Part shown: piece after piece, positions 26,232 to 34,172 of the stretch
How positions within the stretch are numbered: position 1 is the stretch's first letter
How the letters are laid out: each line of letters opens with the position of its first letter
Origin: Spirochaetales bacterium
Lineage (GTDB): Bacteria; Spirochaetota; Spirochaetia; SZUA-6; DRHE01
Reading direction: 5' to 3'
Assembly (NCBI GenBank): GCA_030604195.1
Contig: JAUVWI010000019.1
Span: forward strand, 1-51,684
DNA: 51,684 nt
The notes under the pieces: model-generated
What the model saw: only the letters and a program-made list of their open reading frames with translations
Told to the model about the DNA's origin: nothing
Database searches by the model: none
Translations under genes and position numbers: made by a program

Positions 26232-28319
26232 ATGAAAGCTCATTTATTTATTAAGGTACTCGTTCTACTGATAATAGCCATACTTTCTTTCTGCAAGAAT
26301 CCTATGGAAGAGAACCGGAAGGCTTCTCTAATTATTAGTATTTCCAGTTCTCAGGCAAAAACTATTCAACCAGCTATTAGCCTGGAGCCGGCTGTTTTTG
26401 AAATTTCAGGAAGTGGGCCTAACGGCAGCGCCTTTTCTGCAAGCACCGAATATGACACTGTTGAAATTACAGGTCTGGAAATCGGTGCCTGGGAGGTTAC
26501 AGTATTTGCAAAGAATATTGATGGAACAATTATTGGGCAAGGAACAGAAACAGCTACTGTCCAGTATAACGAGACAAAGACACTTAATATTATTATAAGC
26601 CCTCTTGATGGTTCCGGAACCCTTGATTTACAGGTGTATTGGACAGCGGCAGATGTCAGCAGTCCGGCTATCGAGGCTAAGCTTATGCCGTCGTCGGGAG
26701 ATCCTATAAATCTATCCTTTACAATCAGCAATGGAAATACCGCCACCTGCACCAACAATACTATTCCAAGCGGATACTATACCCTGGATCTTCAATTATT
26801 TGACGCCGGTACACTTGCTATTGGCGCCGTTGAAGTGGTGAGGATCATGACGGGTCAGGTAACAGCCGCTGTTTTTGAGTTTTATGATCTAATCCTCAAA
26901 GGAAATATACAGGTAAATATTATTCCGGAGCTAAAGGAAGCAATTGATATAATTCTACACGGGCAATTGAGTGAAATCAGTGTAGGCGCCACTATGAATC
27001 TTGCGGCTTCCCTATCCAATGAAGAAAATGGAATACTTTTTATCTGGTACTTAAACGGGGAATCAAAGAGTACAGGTTCAGGTACTATGGTTGGAAGCGA
27101 TCTTCCGGTTGGTGTATACCGGGTTGATGTAACAGCCTTTAATTCGGACGGCACCCGGGGCGGCTCAGCCGCACACATTTTCAGGGTATTAGACTCAGTT
27201 CTTTGGGGTTCGTTGACTTATTCTACCAGTATAAAAGATGGAGAAAACGGTATAACCATGCTTGGCAATCCAAGAGGGGTATCGGTATCTGCCGATGGTA
27301 AAAATGTTTATGTAACTGCTTATGACGATAATTCCTTACTCGTTTTTAACCGGGACAGTATTACGGGAGCATTGACCTTTTTCCAATATTTTAAAGACGG
27401 GAATGGCGGAATCGATTGTCTTTCCGGCGCCAGGAGTGTAGTCATATCTTCTGACGGAAAGAATGTTTATGTAACCGGGTATGTGGATAATGGGTTGACA
27501 GTTTTTAGCCGTGATACCGGCACAGGGGCCTTAACCTTTACCCAATGCTTTTATGATAATGTGGAGGGTATCGATTGTCTATACGGAGCAAAGGGTATAA
27601 CCATATCTCCGGATGGAAAGAATGTTTATGTAACGGGGTATCATGATAATGGGTTGGCAGTTTTTAACCGAGATACCGGCACAGGTAATTTGACCTATTC
27701 CGGTTATCTTAAAGAAGGAGAAAATGGGGTTGCCGGTCTTGATGGCCCGGAGGATATAACTGTCTCACCTGATGGAAAAAATATCTATGTAACCGGCTTC
27801 ATAGGAGACACCCTGGCGGTTTTTAATCGGGACACTACAACCGGCGAATTGAGTTATTCCAGTTTGTCTATAGACGAACAGGGAGGTGTGAATGGTCTTA
27901 ATGGCGCATCGGGAATAGCAGTTTCGCCGGACGGTAATAATGTATTTGTTGCAGGATATTACGATAATGCATTGGCGGTTTTTAAGCGCGACCCTGTTAC
28001 AGGCGCTTTAAGTTTCGATACTTTCTTTAAAAAAGGTATAGATAATGTAGACGGACTTTATCATGCAAGAGAAGCGGCTGTTTCGCTCGATGGCAAGAAT
28101 GTCTATGTAACCGGAGGCGGTGATGACGCCATAGTCGTATTCAATCGTAATACAACCACAGGAGTCATAACCTTTTCCTCATATCATAAAGACAATGTGG
28201 AAGGAGTCGATGGTCTGGATAGTGCAATAGGGGTGGCAGTATCCCCGGATGGAAAAAACCTTTATGTTACCGGGTCTGTAGACAATGCCCTTGTGGTTTT
28301 TAACCGATTCATTGAATAA
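26232..28319 (+). CDS. Lipoprotein with seven-blade beta-propeller (lactonase-like repeats)
   Basis: The ATG at 26232 is chosen over the one at 26217 because GAGGGGGGA lies between them with good spacing; 695 aa. The signal ends LSFC with KNPMEEN after it, the same C-K-N-P start as the giant lipoprotein at 1183. Residues ~30-230 are beta-rich, ~235-320 resemble an Ig/PKD fold. From about residue 330 come seven repeats of 53 residues with core SPDGKNVYVTGY.DN.LAVFNRD; the strand before the first repeat (WGSLTYSTSIK) supplies the closing strand missing from the last repeat, as in ring-closed propellers. Catalytic residues of 6-phosphogluconolactonase are not obvious, so a binding role is more likely. 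The 299 nt upstream (25933-26231) is an AT-rich divergent spacer with no strong consensus promoter seen. Confidence 0.85.
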   Translation: MKAHLFIKVLVLLIIAILSFCKNPMEENRKASLIISISSSQAKTIQPAISLEPAVFEISGSGPNGSAFSASTEYDTVEITGLEIGAWEVTVFAKNIDGTIIGQGTETATVQYNETKTLNIIISPLDGSGTLDLQVYWTAADVSSPAIEAKLMPSSGDPINLSFTISNGNTATCTNNTIPSGYYTLDLQLFDAGTLAIGAVEVVRIMTGQVTAAVFEFYDLILKGNIQVNIIPELKEAIDIILHGQLSEISVGATMNLAASLSNEENGILFIWYLNGESKSTGSGTMVGSDLPVGVYRVDVTAFNSDGTRGGSAAHIFRVLDSVLWGSLTYSTSIKDGENGITMLGNPRGVSVSADGKNVYVTAYDDNSLLVFNRDSITGALTFFQYFKDGNGGIDCLSGARSVVISSDGKNVYVTGYVDNGLTVFSRDTGTGALTFTQCFYDNVEGIDCLYGAKGITISPDGKNVYVTGYHDNGLAVFNRDTGTGNLTYSGYLKEGENGVAGLDGPEDITVSPDGKNIYVTGFIGDTLAVFNRDTTTGELSYSSLSIDEQGGVNGLNGASGIAVSPDGNNVFVAGYYDNALAVFKRDPVTGALSFDTFFKKGIDNVDGLYHAREAAVSLDGKNVYVTGGGDDAIVVFNRNTTTGVITFSSYHKDNVEGVDGLDSAIGVAVSPDGKNLYVTGSVDNALVVFNRFIE

Positions 28320-28627
28320 GATCTTTGGCAGATGGTTGACCTGCTAATGCTATAGACTTACAGTAGTGTTGATGACCCCGAAGAGAGTTCTTGAAATTAA
28401 CGGTGATTTAAAGGAATCACCATTAATTGAAACAATATTACAGATAATTTCATGAAAACAATGAATCCTGTAATCGCTGAGGAGATTCGCAGAATCAGCG
28501 CCAGGGCCATAAAGAGCTGATGTTATAGCGTTTCATCGAGTGAAAATTGCAGCAATTTTTTTGACTTATTCTTCACGAATTCATTATACTTACAATAGAA
28601 GAAACTTTTAAATTAAGGGAGGAGGCC
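28320..28627. other. 308-nt intergenic spacer: hairpin, micro-ORF and promoter
   Basis: The spacer holds an inverted repeat (28398-28425: GGTGATT, loop TAAAGG, AATCACC, with an outer TAA/TTA pair) that lacks a T-run and could be an operator or weak terminator; a 22-codon open frame (28452-28520) with no clear ribosome site, probably not a gene; and a good promoter at 28561-28590 for the next gene. Nothing else is recognisable. Confidence 0.5.
28561..28590 (+). promoter_or_regulatory. Sigma-70-type promoter of the cytidylate-kinase-like gene
   Basis: TTGACT, 18-nt spacer, TATACT. The predicted start near 28597 leaves a leader of about 30 nt that includes a strong ribosome site (AAGGGAGGAGG, ending 4 nt before the ATG at 28628). 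This is a conventional arrangement, in contrast to the guaB promoter downstream. Confidence 0.65.
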
Positions 28628-29440
28628 ATGGCAATCATTACCCTGTCAAGAGAGATGGGCAGTCTGGGGCAGGATATAGCCCGCATCCTGGAGAAGGAAC
28701 TGCATCTTAACTACCTGGATAAAGAGTCCCTGGAGCTTATGCTCACCGATTACGGAATTACCGAGGCCGAGGTCGAAAAGTATGATGAGAAGAAACCTTC
28801 TTTCTGGACCAGCTTTTTTCCCGAAAAGAACAGGTACCTGCATGTCCTTAAAACAGCCGCCTACAACTTTGCCCGTAAAGGCCCCTGTGTCATTGTGGGC
28901 AGGGGAGGTGAGGTGCTCTTTCAGAACGTGCCTGGCGTTTTAAAAGTGCGGATTATCGCTCCGCCGGAACAGAGGCTGGAAAGGATAAAACAGAGGTTCA
29001 ATTGTAGTGATCGGCAGGCTAAGCATATTATAGAGCATAGTGATCATGACCGATCCGGCTTCCATAAGATGTTCTTCAATATCCCCTGGGACAGACCAGA
29101 CTTATATGACCTGGTTATCAACACCGGCTTTCTATCTGTAGCTGCCGCTGCTGCTCTGATAAAAGATGCGTTTAATGAAATGCGAAAGGCCTCTGTAGAA
29201 GAAGAATCGAAACTCAAAAATCTATGCCTGGCACAGGAAATTATCACCAGAATCCTTTACACAGAGAAGTTGCCCATCAGATTCCTGGAGGTAATTTCAA
29301 CTGATGGTGTTGTTCTGCTTAAAGGTAATGCCGGCACCAAAGCTCTCATTGATAGCTGTCAGCAAATGGTGGAAGAAATGCCGGGTGTGAAAGAGGTCGT
29401 ATCAGAGCTATATTTCGAGCCCCAATACGTAGGCTCCTAG
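28628..29440 (+). CDS. Cytidylate-kinase-like protein with C-terminal BON-like domain
   Basis: 270 aa. Residues ~1-190 match the cytidylate-kinase-like family: opening AIITLSREMGSLGQDIA, in which the G-S-x-G-x-x-I/V loop replaces a standard Walker A, the segment YLDKESLE, the central VIVGRGGEVLF and RIIAPPEQRLERI, and YDLVINT near the end. Such proteins are P-loop kinases of uncertain substrate. Residues ~200-265 look like a BON domain (ITRILYTEKLPIRFLEVISTDG, VLLKGNAG, VKEVVSELYF), a phospholipid- or ligand-binding fold. The combination is unusual to me. A good promoter and ribosome site precede it. guaB follows 92 nt downstream, so a role in nucleotide supply is possible but unproven. Confidence 0.78.
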   Translation: MAIITLSREMGSLGQDIARILEKELHLNYLDKESLELMLTDYGITEAEVEKYDEKKPSFWTSFFPEKNRYLHVLKTAAYNFARKGPCVIVGRGGEVLFQNVPGVLKVRIIAPPEQRLERIKQRFNCSDRQAKHIIEHSDHDRSGFHKMFFNIPWDRPDLYDLVINTGFLSVAAAAALIKDAFNEMRKASVEEESKLKNLCLAQEIITRILYTEKLPIRFLEVISTDGVVLLKGNAGTKALIDSCQQMVEEMPGVKEVVSELYFEPQYVGS

Positions 29441-29498
29441 AGCTGAAAAATGATCTATAAGGTAGCGGCCAGGCAGGGTTGGACTGGTTTATTGATTC

Positions 29499-29527
29499 TT
29501 GCCTTTTTCCCGGGATTGGTGTATAAA
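29499..29527 (+). promoter_or_regulatory. Putative guaB promoter, leaderless arrangement
   Basis: TTGCCT (29499-29504), 17-nt spacer, TATAAA (29522-29527). The -10 ends only 5 nt before the ATG at 29533, so transcription would begin at or one base after the start codon. The only purine-rich stretch upstream (AAAGG) is part of this same element and too close to the ATG to be a normal ribosome site. Confidence 0.45.
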
Positions 29528-29532
29528 GGTAT

Positions 29533-31095
29533 ATGGAACTTATCGATCCTTTTGCCCTGCCGGCGCATGAGTTTTTTAAGAAATATTCAGGCGAGAGCCT
29601 GACCTTTAATGACCTATGTGTTCTTCAGCCGCGCACAATAGATTTTCCGGTAAGCAGTGTCAGCTTAAACAGCCGGATCACCCGTAATATTGCTATTAAA
29701 ACACCCCTGGTTGCTTCGCCAATGGAAGATGTGAGCGAAAGGGCTCTGGCTATTGCAGTAGCCCTGCAGGGATTCCCGGCTATCATTCACTATAATCTCG
29801 AAATTGAAGAACAGAGTGAACAGGTGCGCCTGGTTAAGCGCTTCGAAAATGGTTTTATTAAGGACCCGATAACCCTGTCGCCACGGGACCCGATAACCAG
29901 AGCCATGGAGTTGCAGCAGAGTACCGGTATATCCACCCTGCCCATAGTTGATGGCAACAAGCTGGTGGGGTTGTTGACTAAGAATGATTATTCAGGCCGG
30001 AAGCACAGCCAACTGGCTGTGGCTGAACGGATGATCCCGCTGAAGCTGCTGGAACATCAAATTGTCAGGCTCGAAGAGCTGCCGGAAGATGATTTTCAAC
30101 GATTGCAGCGGGCTAATGATCTGCTGCTGGAAAGTCATGCCGGTGTTCTGCTTATAGTTAAAAGTGATGGTAATATTGACAGCCTGGTTACCCGCACGGA
30201 TATAGAAAAGAGCGAGGCTTATCCGGACAGTATTAAGGATTCAAGCAAGAGCCTTTTAGTGGGCGCCGCGGTAAAAACGGAGCTGGGGGAGACCAGGGAA
30301 AGAGCCGCGGAGCTGATCAAAGCGGGCGTCGACTTTTTATGTGTTGACAGCTCCCATGGAAACTCCGCCCATGAAAGAGATGTGCTTAGCTTTTTAAAGG
30401 GCAACTATCCGCGAATAGAGGTAATTTACGGCAATGTTGCCACTGCCGGGGGAGCTGTCCGGGGAATTGAATGGGGGGCTGATGCAATCCGTGTGGGCAA
30501 GGGCGTAGGATCTATCTGCTCAACTTCACAGGTCAGCCTGGGCACCCGTTCGCAGATTACGGCAACCTACTCCTGCGCACTGGCCGTGCGCCGGTACTGC
30601 GCTGAACATAATATTGAACCACGGATCCCTGTAATCTCAGACGGGGGTTACGCAACATTTTCTGCCATTGGCAAAGGCCTGCTCTTTGCCGATTGTGTTA
30701 TGCTTGGTTCCATGCTGGCCGGTACCGACGAGGCGCCGGGTGAGGTAATATATGACCGTCAGGGCAGGAAACTTAAAGGCTATAAGGGAATGGGCGCGGT
30801 CGAAGCCATGCTGCGGGGCAGCTCCAACCGCTATGACGAGGAAGACTCAAGTGGAATTGTAGGAGAGGGGGTCGTTGGCATGGTGCGCTCCAAGGGCCCC
30901 ATAGCCAGATGGGTGCCCAAGATAAAGAGCGGCATCAGGAAATGCTTTCAATCCCTGGGCTGCAGAGATCTGGAATCCCTGCATGCGGCGGTATTCAACG
31001 GCGAAGTGCTTATGGAACGGATGAGCGAAGCGGGCAAGCTGGAGGCAGATATCCATGATCTGGCCGAGTACAAGAAGGACCTGCCCCTGGACTGA
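29533..31095 (+). CDS. guaB: IMP dehydrogenase
   Basis: 520 aa, within the usual range. It oxidises IMP to XMP with NAD+, the committed step to GMP. Visible landmarks: LTFNDLCVLQPRTIDF at the N-terminus, VASPMEDVSE, two CBS-like segments between residues ~110 and 235, GVDFLCVDSSHGNS, GNVATAGGAVRG, the catalytic-Cys loop VGSICSTS near residue 330 (usual GSICTT, so the second position differs), ISDGG, GSMLAGTDEAPGE, the GYKGMGAVEAM loop and the flap SSNRY. The flap and the long C-terminal segment (RSKGPIARWVP, ESLHAAVFNGE, IHDLAEYKK) look closer to the animal/kinetoplastid branch than to the short bacterial form. It is 1.6 kb from the pur operon, with an IS relic in between. Confidence 0.92.
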   Translation: MELIDPFALPAHEFFKKYSGESLTFNDLCVLQPRTIDFPVSSVSLNSRITRNIAIKTPLVASPMEDVSERALAIAVALQGFPAIIHYNLEIEEQSEQVRLVKRFENGFIKDPITLSPRDPITRAMELQQSTGISTLPIVDGNKLVGLLTKNDYSGRKHSQLAVAERMIPLKLLEHQIVRLEELPEDDFQRLQRANDLLLESHAGVLLIVKSDGNIDSLVTRTDIEKSEAYPDSIKDSSKSLLVGAAVKTELGETRERAAELIKAGVDFLCVDSSHGNSAHERDVLSFLKGNYPRIEVIYGNVATAGGAVRGIEWGADAIRVGKGVGSICSTSQVSLGTRSQITATYSCALAVRRYCAEHNIEPRIPVISDGGYATFSAIGKGLLFADCVMLGSMLAGTDEAPGEVIYDRQGRKLKGYKGMGAVEAMLRGSSNRYDEEDSSGIVGEGVVGMVRSKGPIARWVPKIKSGIRKCFQSLGCRDLESLHAAVFNGEVLMERMSEAGKLEADIHDLAEYKKDLPLD

Positions 31096-31272
31096 AGTTA
31101 CCCTGTTGGGCATCTCTCTCCGGCTAACGTAATACGCTGATACATGTGGATAATAAATGTCAGGTAGTTTGATGAAAAAATATATACACTATTTGCTAAA
31201 TAATTGTATTATTACCTACTTTCCGCAAGTAAAAAATGCAGTTTTTCGCTATTTTTACGGTTTGCTTAGAAA

Positions 31273-31596
31273 TCATTTCTGTCCTTCTATAAACTCGACA
31301 GATAATTTTTTCATTTCTTCTATAATTTTCTCCAAGCTTCTATAGTTGCTTATACATTCCTTGCATATTTTAGCTTGCTTGTCTGTTAAAGTTCTTGTTA
31401 CGGTTTTACCTTTTACTTTGCGGGTCCAACGGTTATACGGTCCGTGGCGTGCATTCTCATCGTGAGCGCACGCACATCTCGAATAACCACATTTTTGATA
31501 TACTGACATCACACTCCCAGTAGAAATGAAGCCCATTTTATCAATTTTTCTTTTCAATAAAGAATATTTTTTCTCTAATGCATCTTTTTCCGACAA
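31273..31596 (-). CDS. DUF6788-like small protein associated with IS1634-type elements
   Basis: 107 aa. Coiled helix at the start, then the family pattern CGYSRCACA (Cys-x4-Cys-x-Cys), the central HGPYNRWTRKVKGKTV, a second Cys pair (CKEC) and a final helix YRSLEKIIEEMKKLS. Proteins like this are commonly found beside transposases with a DUF4277 N-terminus. It is transcribed away from the transposase fragment at 31670. Function is unknown; the Cys/His set could bind zinc. The frame is intact even though its partner is broken. Confidence 0.65.
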   Translation of the reverse strand: MSEKDALEKKYSLLKRKIDKMGFISTGSVMSVYQKCGYSRCACAHDENARHGPYNRWTRKVKGKTVTRTLTDKQAKICKECISNYRSLEKIIEEMKKLSVEFIEGQK

Positions 31597-31669
31597 AAGC
31601 CTTGACTCCTTCCTTGAAGTAATATATACTCCAATTTATTAAAAGTCAAGCTTTTTTTGGGAGGGGAGC

Positions 31670-31912
31670 ATGAAAAATGATGCAGATAGTCTTGGTCTAG
31701 ATTCGAAGGCAATTAGCGCCTTACCAATCATAAATAAATTCATCAAGCGAATTGAGCTAAAAGAGCTTCTGTCTAAGTATCTTCCATCGAAGAAAAATCA
31801 GAAGCTTTCCCATGCGGATGCGATTTTGCTCTTTGTCAGAAACATTTTGATTGAACGGGAACCACTGTACAAACTCTCAGAATGGGCAGCTCACCCCGTG
31901 CTGATTGCATAA
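31670..31912 (+). pseudogene. Truncated IS1634-family transposase (N-terminal DUF4277 fragment)
   Basis: Only 80 codons remain. The segment ALPIINKFIKRIELKELL, then LSHADAILLFVRNILI and REPLYKLSEWAA is the typical N-terminal domain of IS1634-type transposases, which are about 500-600 residues long. Similarity stops at about residue 72 and the frame ends in HPVLIA and a stop. All DDE catalytic parts are missing, so the element cannot move by itself. A GGGAGGGGAG ribosome site precedes the ATG. No remaining catalytic segment or clear terminal inverted repeat was found in the 135 nt downstream. Confidence 0.75.
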
Positions 31913-31923
31913 TAAGGGAAAGC

Positions 31924-31943
31924 GACTCTTGGCCTAAAGAGTC
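31924..31943. repeat. Perfect 7-bp inverted repeat after the transposase fragment
   Basis: GACTCTT, loop GGCCTA, AAGAGTC. No T-run follows. It may be a terminator remnant or part of the deletion junction. Confidence 0.35.
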
Positions 31944-32047
31944 TATTGTTGCCGGCGCTCTGTTGCTTTATTGGTTATTTTATCTGCCTGTAATTTAAAT
32001 TAAAAGCAGCAGAGCAGAAAGGCATGTAATAACTTGTAAAGATCAAT

Positions 32048-32476
32048 ATGATTGATTACCATATAAACATGGGGAGCAGAATGGAAGCTATCGTAGAAAT
32101 TCTAGAGCAAGAGTTGGAAGAAGCAGTTGAAGTAAAAAATAAAAAATCTCTACACCGCTATATTGTGCTTTTAACCGAAAATATTGTCCGCAGGGAAAGT
32201 TATGAAAAAGAGCAGAATGAAATAAGAAGCGATATTAAAACTCTGGCTGAAATTATAAAGCAGGGTTTTGAGAGAGTTGATAAACGCTTTGAAGGTATGG
32301 ACAAGCGCTTTGAAGACATGCGGAGGTACATGGATAAACGATTTGAAGATATGCAGAGGTACATGGATAGACGCTTTGAAGATATGGACAAACGCTTTTC
32401 TATGATGTTTAAATTTATGAGCCTTGGCTTTACAATACTTGCTATAATGATGGTTGTTTTTGAATTTATTGCCTGA
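32048..32476 (+). CDS. Coiled-coil protein with C-terminal membrane anchor
   Basis: 142 aa. A Glu/Lys-rich first half is followed by five degenerate repeats of DKRFEDM type at residues ~77-118, spaced 7 or 11 residues apart (DKRFEGM, DKRFEDM, DKRFEDM, DRRFEDM, DKRFSMM) with RYM between two pairs, then a hydrophobic anchor (~120-141) at the end. The plan, repeats plus a C-terminal transmembrane helix, recalls small spirochaetal repeat proteins such as the Bdr family of Borrelia, but homology is not established. An in-frame ATG at 32081 has GGGGAG just upstream and is an alternative start (131 aa). The function is unknown. Confidence 0.65.
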   Translation: MIDYHINMGSRMEAIVEILEQELEEAVEVKNKKSLHRYIVLLTENIVRRESYEKEQNEIRSDIKTLAEIIKQGFERVDKRFEGMDKRFEDMRRYMDKRFEDMQRYMDRRFEDMDKRFSMMFKFMSLGFTILAIMMVVFEFIA

Positions 32477-32553
32477 TTTTATTTAAGGATATAAAAAGAT
32501 AGATCCCTCTGTTCGAAAACCAGCGGTTAAGCCTTTTAAGCGCTCGGTTTCTA

Positions 32554-32583
32554 TTGACCCTGATTCTCAATTCATGCTATTCA
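32554..32583 (+). promoter_or_regulatory. Possible promoter of the pur operon
   Basis: TTGACC (32554-32559), 18-nt spacer, TATTCA (32578-32583). It lies in the 190-nt gap before purM and would give a leader of about 75 nt. The -10 is imperfect. No purine riboswitch core was recognised in this leader. Confidence 0.35.
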
Positions 32584-32666
32584 TTTATATGGCATTCTGC
32601 AACGAGAGCTTTTCTTTAACTAACTATTCAATCACTACAGTCGTTTTATAAGAGTGGAGCAAGATA

Positions 32667-34172
32667 GTGCCCAAAGACTCGCTTACCTATAAAGCCTCCG
32701 GTGTTGATATTGGAAGCAACAGAGAGAGCAATGAGCACATTAAGGAGCAGATAAAACGCACCCATAACCACCGTGTGGTAATGGAAACGGGCCTCTTTGC
32801 CGGCGGCATTTCTCTAAGTGATTTTAAGGGCTGGGATCAGCCCCTTCTGGTAGGTTCTCTGGGATATCTGGAACCGGGTTTTGCCGGCGGCAGGGCGGGT
32901 GCAGCCGCCCTGGTGGTAGAGAGCTGCCTTTCCTCATTCCCACCCGTTGCCGAAAAAATCGCTTTTCTTGACTACCTCGCTGCATCCCGCCTTGAGGTGA
33001 AAAAGGTGGAATCCCTGGTAGCCGGTTTTGCGGATGTGCTCTCCGGGCCGCCGCTGCTTCCCCTGGCAGGGGGCGAGACTGCGGAAATGCCGGGGGTTTT
33101 TAAAAGCGGTAAATGGGAAGTGGTAGGCGCCCTCTACGGTGTCAGCCGGGGCTGCAGAACCGGATTTCCTGAAGCCCGACAGAAAAATCGGAAATCCCCG
33201 AATCAGGAATTTCGGGAAGTGAAGGGTGTGGATATATCCCGTCTGAAAAGGCTTAAGGATCCGGTGCTCATGCTGAGCATGGATGGGGTGGGTACAAAAG
33301 CCAGGCTGGGTGCAGCCTGCCGGCAGACCAGGGGTTTGGCCGGGGACATAGTAAACCACTCGTTAAACGATCTGCTTTGCCAGGGAGGGCGCGGCCTGGC
33401 CATTATGGTTTATCTGGGCTGTCATACACCTGATAAAGAACTTATCGAGGATTTCAGGGAGGAGCTGGCTCGGGTGCTGGCCGGAGAAAACTTAAGCCTG
33501 CTGGATTTGCAAGTAGCTCCAAATAGGGATCTCTATCTTCCGGGGGAATATGATATCTGTGCCTCCATTGCCGGAATGGTGGACAGGCACTGCATAATAA
33601 CCGGCGCTGGAATAGAAGAAGGGGATCTGCTCATAGGACTGGCTTCAAATGGCCTGCATACCAATGGTTACTCCCTTGCTGCTGCTGCCCTGCTTGACAG
33701 GGGTAAGCTGAAATTAGATCAATTTATTCCTGAACTCAACACCACGCTGGGGAAGGCTCTGCTTGTTTCCCACCGCAGCTATACTAAAGCGGTTCATTCA
33801 CTTTTAGAGCAGGATTCCACGGTAGGGTCTGTCAGGGGTATTGCGCATATAACCGGGGGCGGTCTCCAGGACAATCTTTGCCGCATACTGCCGCAAGGGT
33901 TGGGCGCGGAGATCGAGAAATCATCCTTTTCAGTTCCGCCTCTTTTTTCTTTGATCCAGCGCTGCGGGGGGATCCCCGAACATGACCCCTTAAGGGGCGG
34001 CATGTATGAAACCTTTAATATGGGTGTGGGATTGGTGCTGGCCGTTGGACGAGATAGCGCGGGGGATGTGGTTTCAGCTTTACGGCTGAGCGGTGAAGAG
34101 GCAAGGGTAATCGGCAGGGTGGTTGGAAGTCCGGCAACAGCAGCCCAGGAGCGGGTGAGGTTTTTACCATGA
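32667..34172 (+). CDS. purM: AIR synthetase (FGAM cyclo-ligase) with a duplicated A domain
   Basis: 501 aa against about 345 for the family; GTG start with GTGGAG upstream. PurM closes FGAM to AIR with ATP. Residues ~5-162 are a complete PurM A domain by length: SLTYKASGVDI, FLDYLAASRLEV (100-111) and GGETAEMPG (135-143) are kept, but the DGVGTK and NDLxxQG motifs are replaced. A linker (~163-190) leads to a second A-like domain (198-306) that keeps DGVGTK (206-211) and NDLLCQG (234-240) but has lost FLDY and GGETAEMPG. One normal B domain follows (316-490: GLASNGLHTNGYSL, HITGGG, YETFNMGVG). Because the copies differ strongly this is not an assembly duplication. First gene of the operon; its stop overlaps purL by 4 nt. 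Confidence 0.88.
   Translation: MPKDSLTYKASGVDIGSNRESNEHIKEQIKRTHNHRVVMETGLFAGGISLSDFKGWDQPLLVGSLGYLEPGFAGGRAGAAALVVESCLSSFPPVAEKIAFLDYLAASRLEVKKVESLVAGFADVLSGPPLLPLAGGETAEMPGVFKSGKWEVVGALYGVSRGCRTGFPEARQKNRKSPNQEFREVKGVDISRLKRLKDPVLMLSMDGVGTKARLGAACRQTRGLAGDIVNHSLNDLLCQGGRGLAIMVYLGCHTPDKELIEDFREELARVLAGENLSLLDLQVAPNRDLYLPGEYDICASIAGMVDRHCIITGAGIEEGDLLIGLASNGLHTNGYSLAAAALLDRGKLKLDQFIPELNTTLGKALLVSHRSYTKAVHSLLEQDSTVGSVRGIAHITGGGLQDNLCRILPQGLGAEIEKSSFSVPPLFSLIQRCGGIPEHDPLRGGMYETFNMGVGLVLAVGRDSAGDVVSALRLSGEEARVIGRVVGSPATAAQERVRFLP

Larger units (their letters stand above)
31273..31912. mobile_element. Relic of an IS1634-type insertion sequence
   Basis: A divergent pair, the DUF6788-like gene and the 5' end of a DUF4277 transposase, sharing a 73-nt AT-rich spacer, marks the left part of an IS1634-like element. 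The right part has been deleted. The true ends are not resolved; the AT-rich stretch 31140-31272 may belong to it. The relic and the following coiled-coil gene now separate guaB from purM. Confidence 0.65.

Noticed and set aside
28398-28425. Hairpin after the propeller lipoprotein, considered as a terminator
   Set aside because: The stem is reasonable but no T-run follows; kept only as a note in the spacer entry.
28452-28520. 22-codon open frame between the propeller lipoprotein and the cytidylate-kinase-like gene
   Set aside because: No ribosome site and no repeat, Cys or attenuator pattern; could be chance in a 308-nt spacer.
32477-32666. Purine or other riboswitch ahead of purM
   Set aside because: No conserved three-way junction core was recognised in the 190 nt; only a moderate promoter is visible.
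32667-34172. Frameshift or assembly duplication as the cause of the long PurM
   Set aside because: The frame is continuous, and the two A-like segments are strongly diverged with different motif losses, which a recent artefact would not give.
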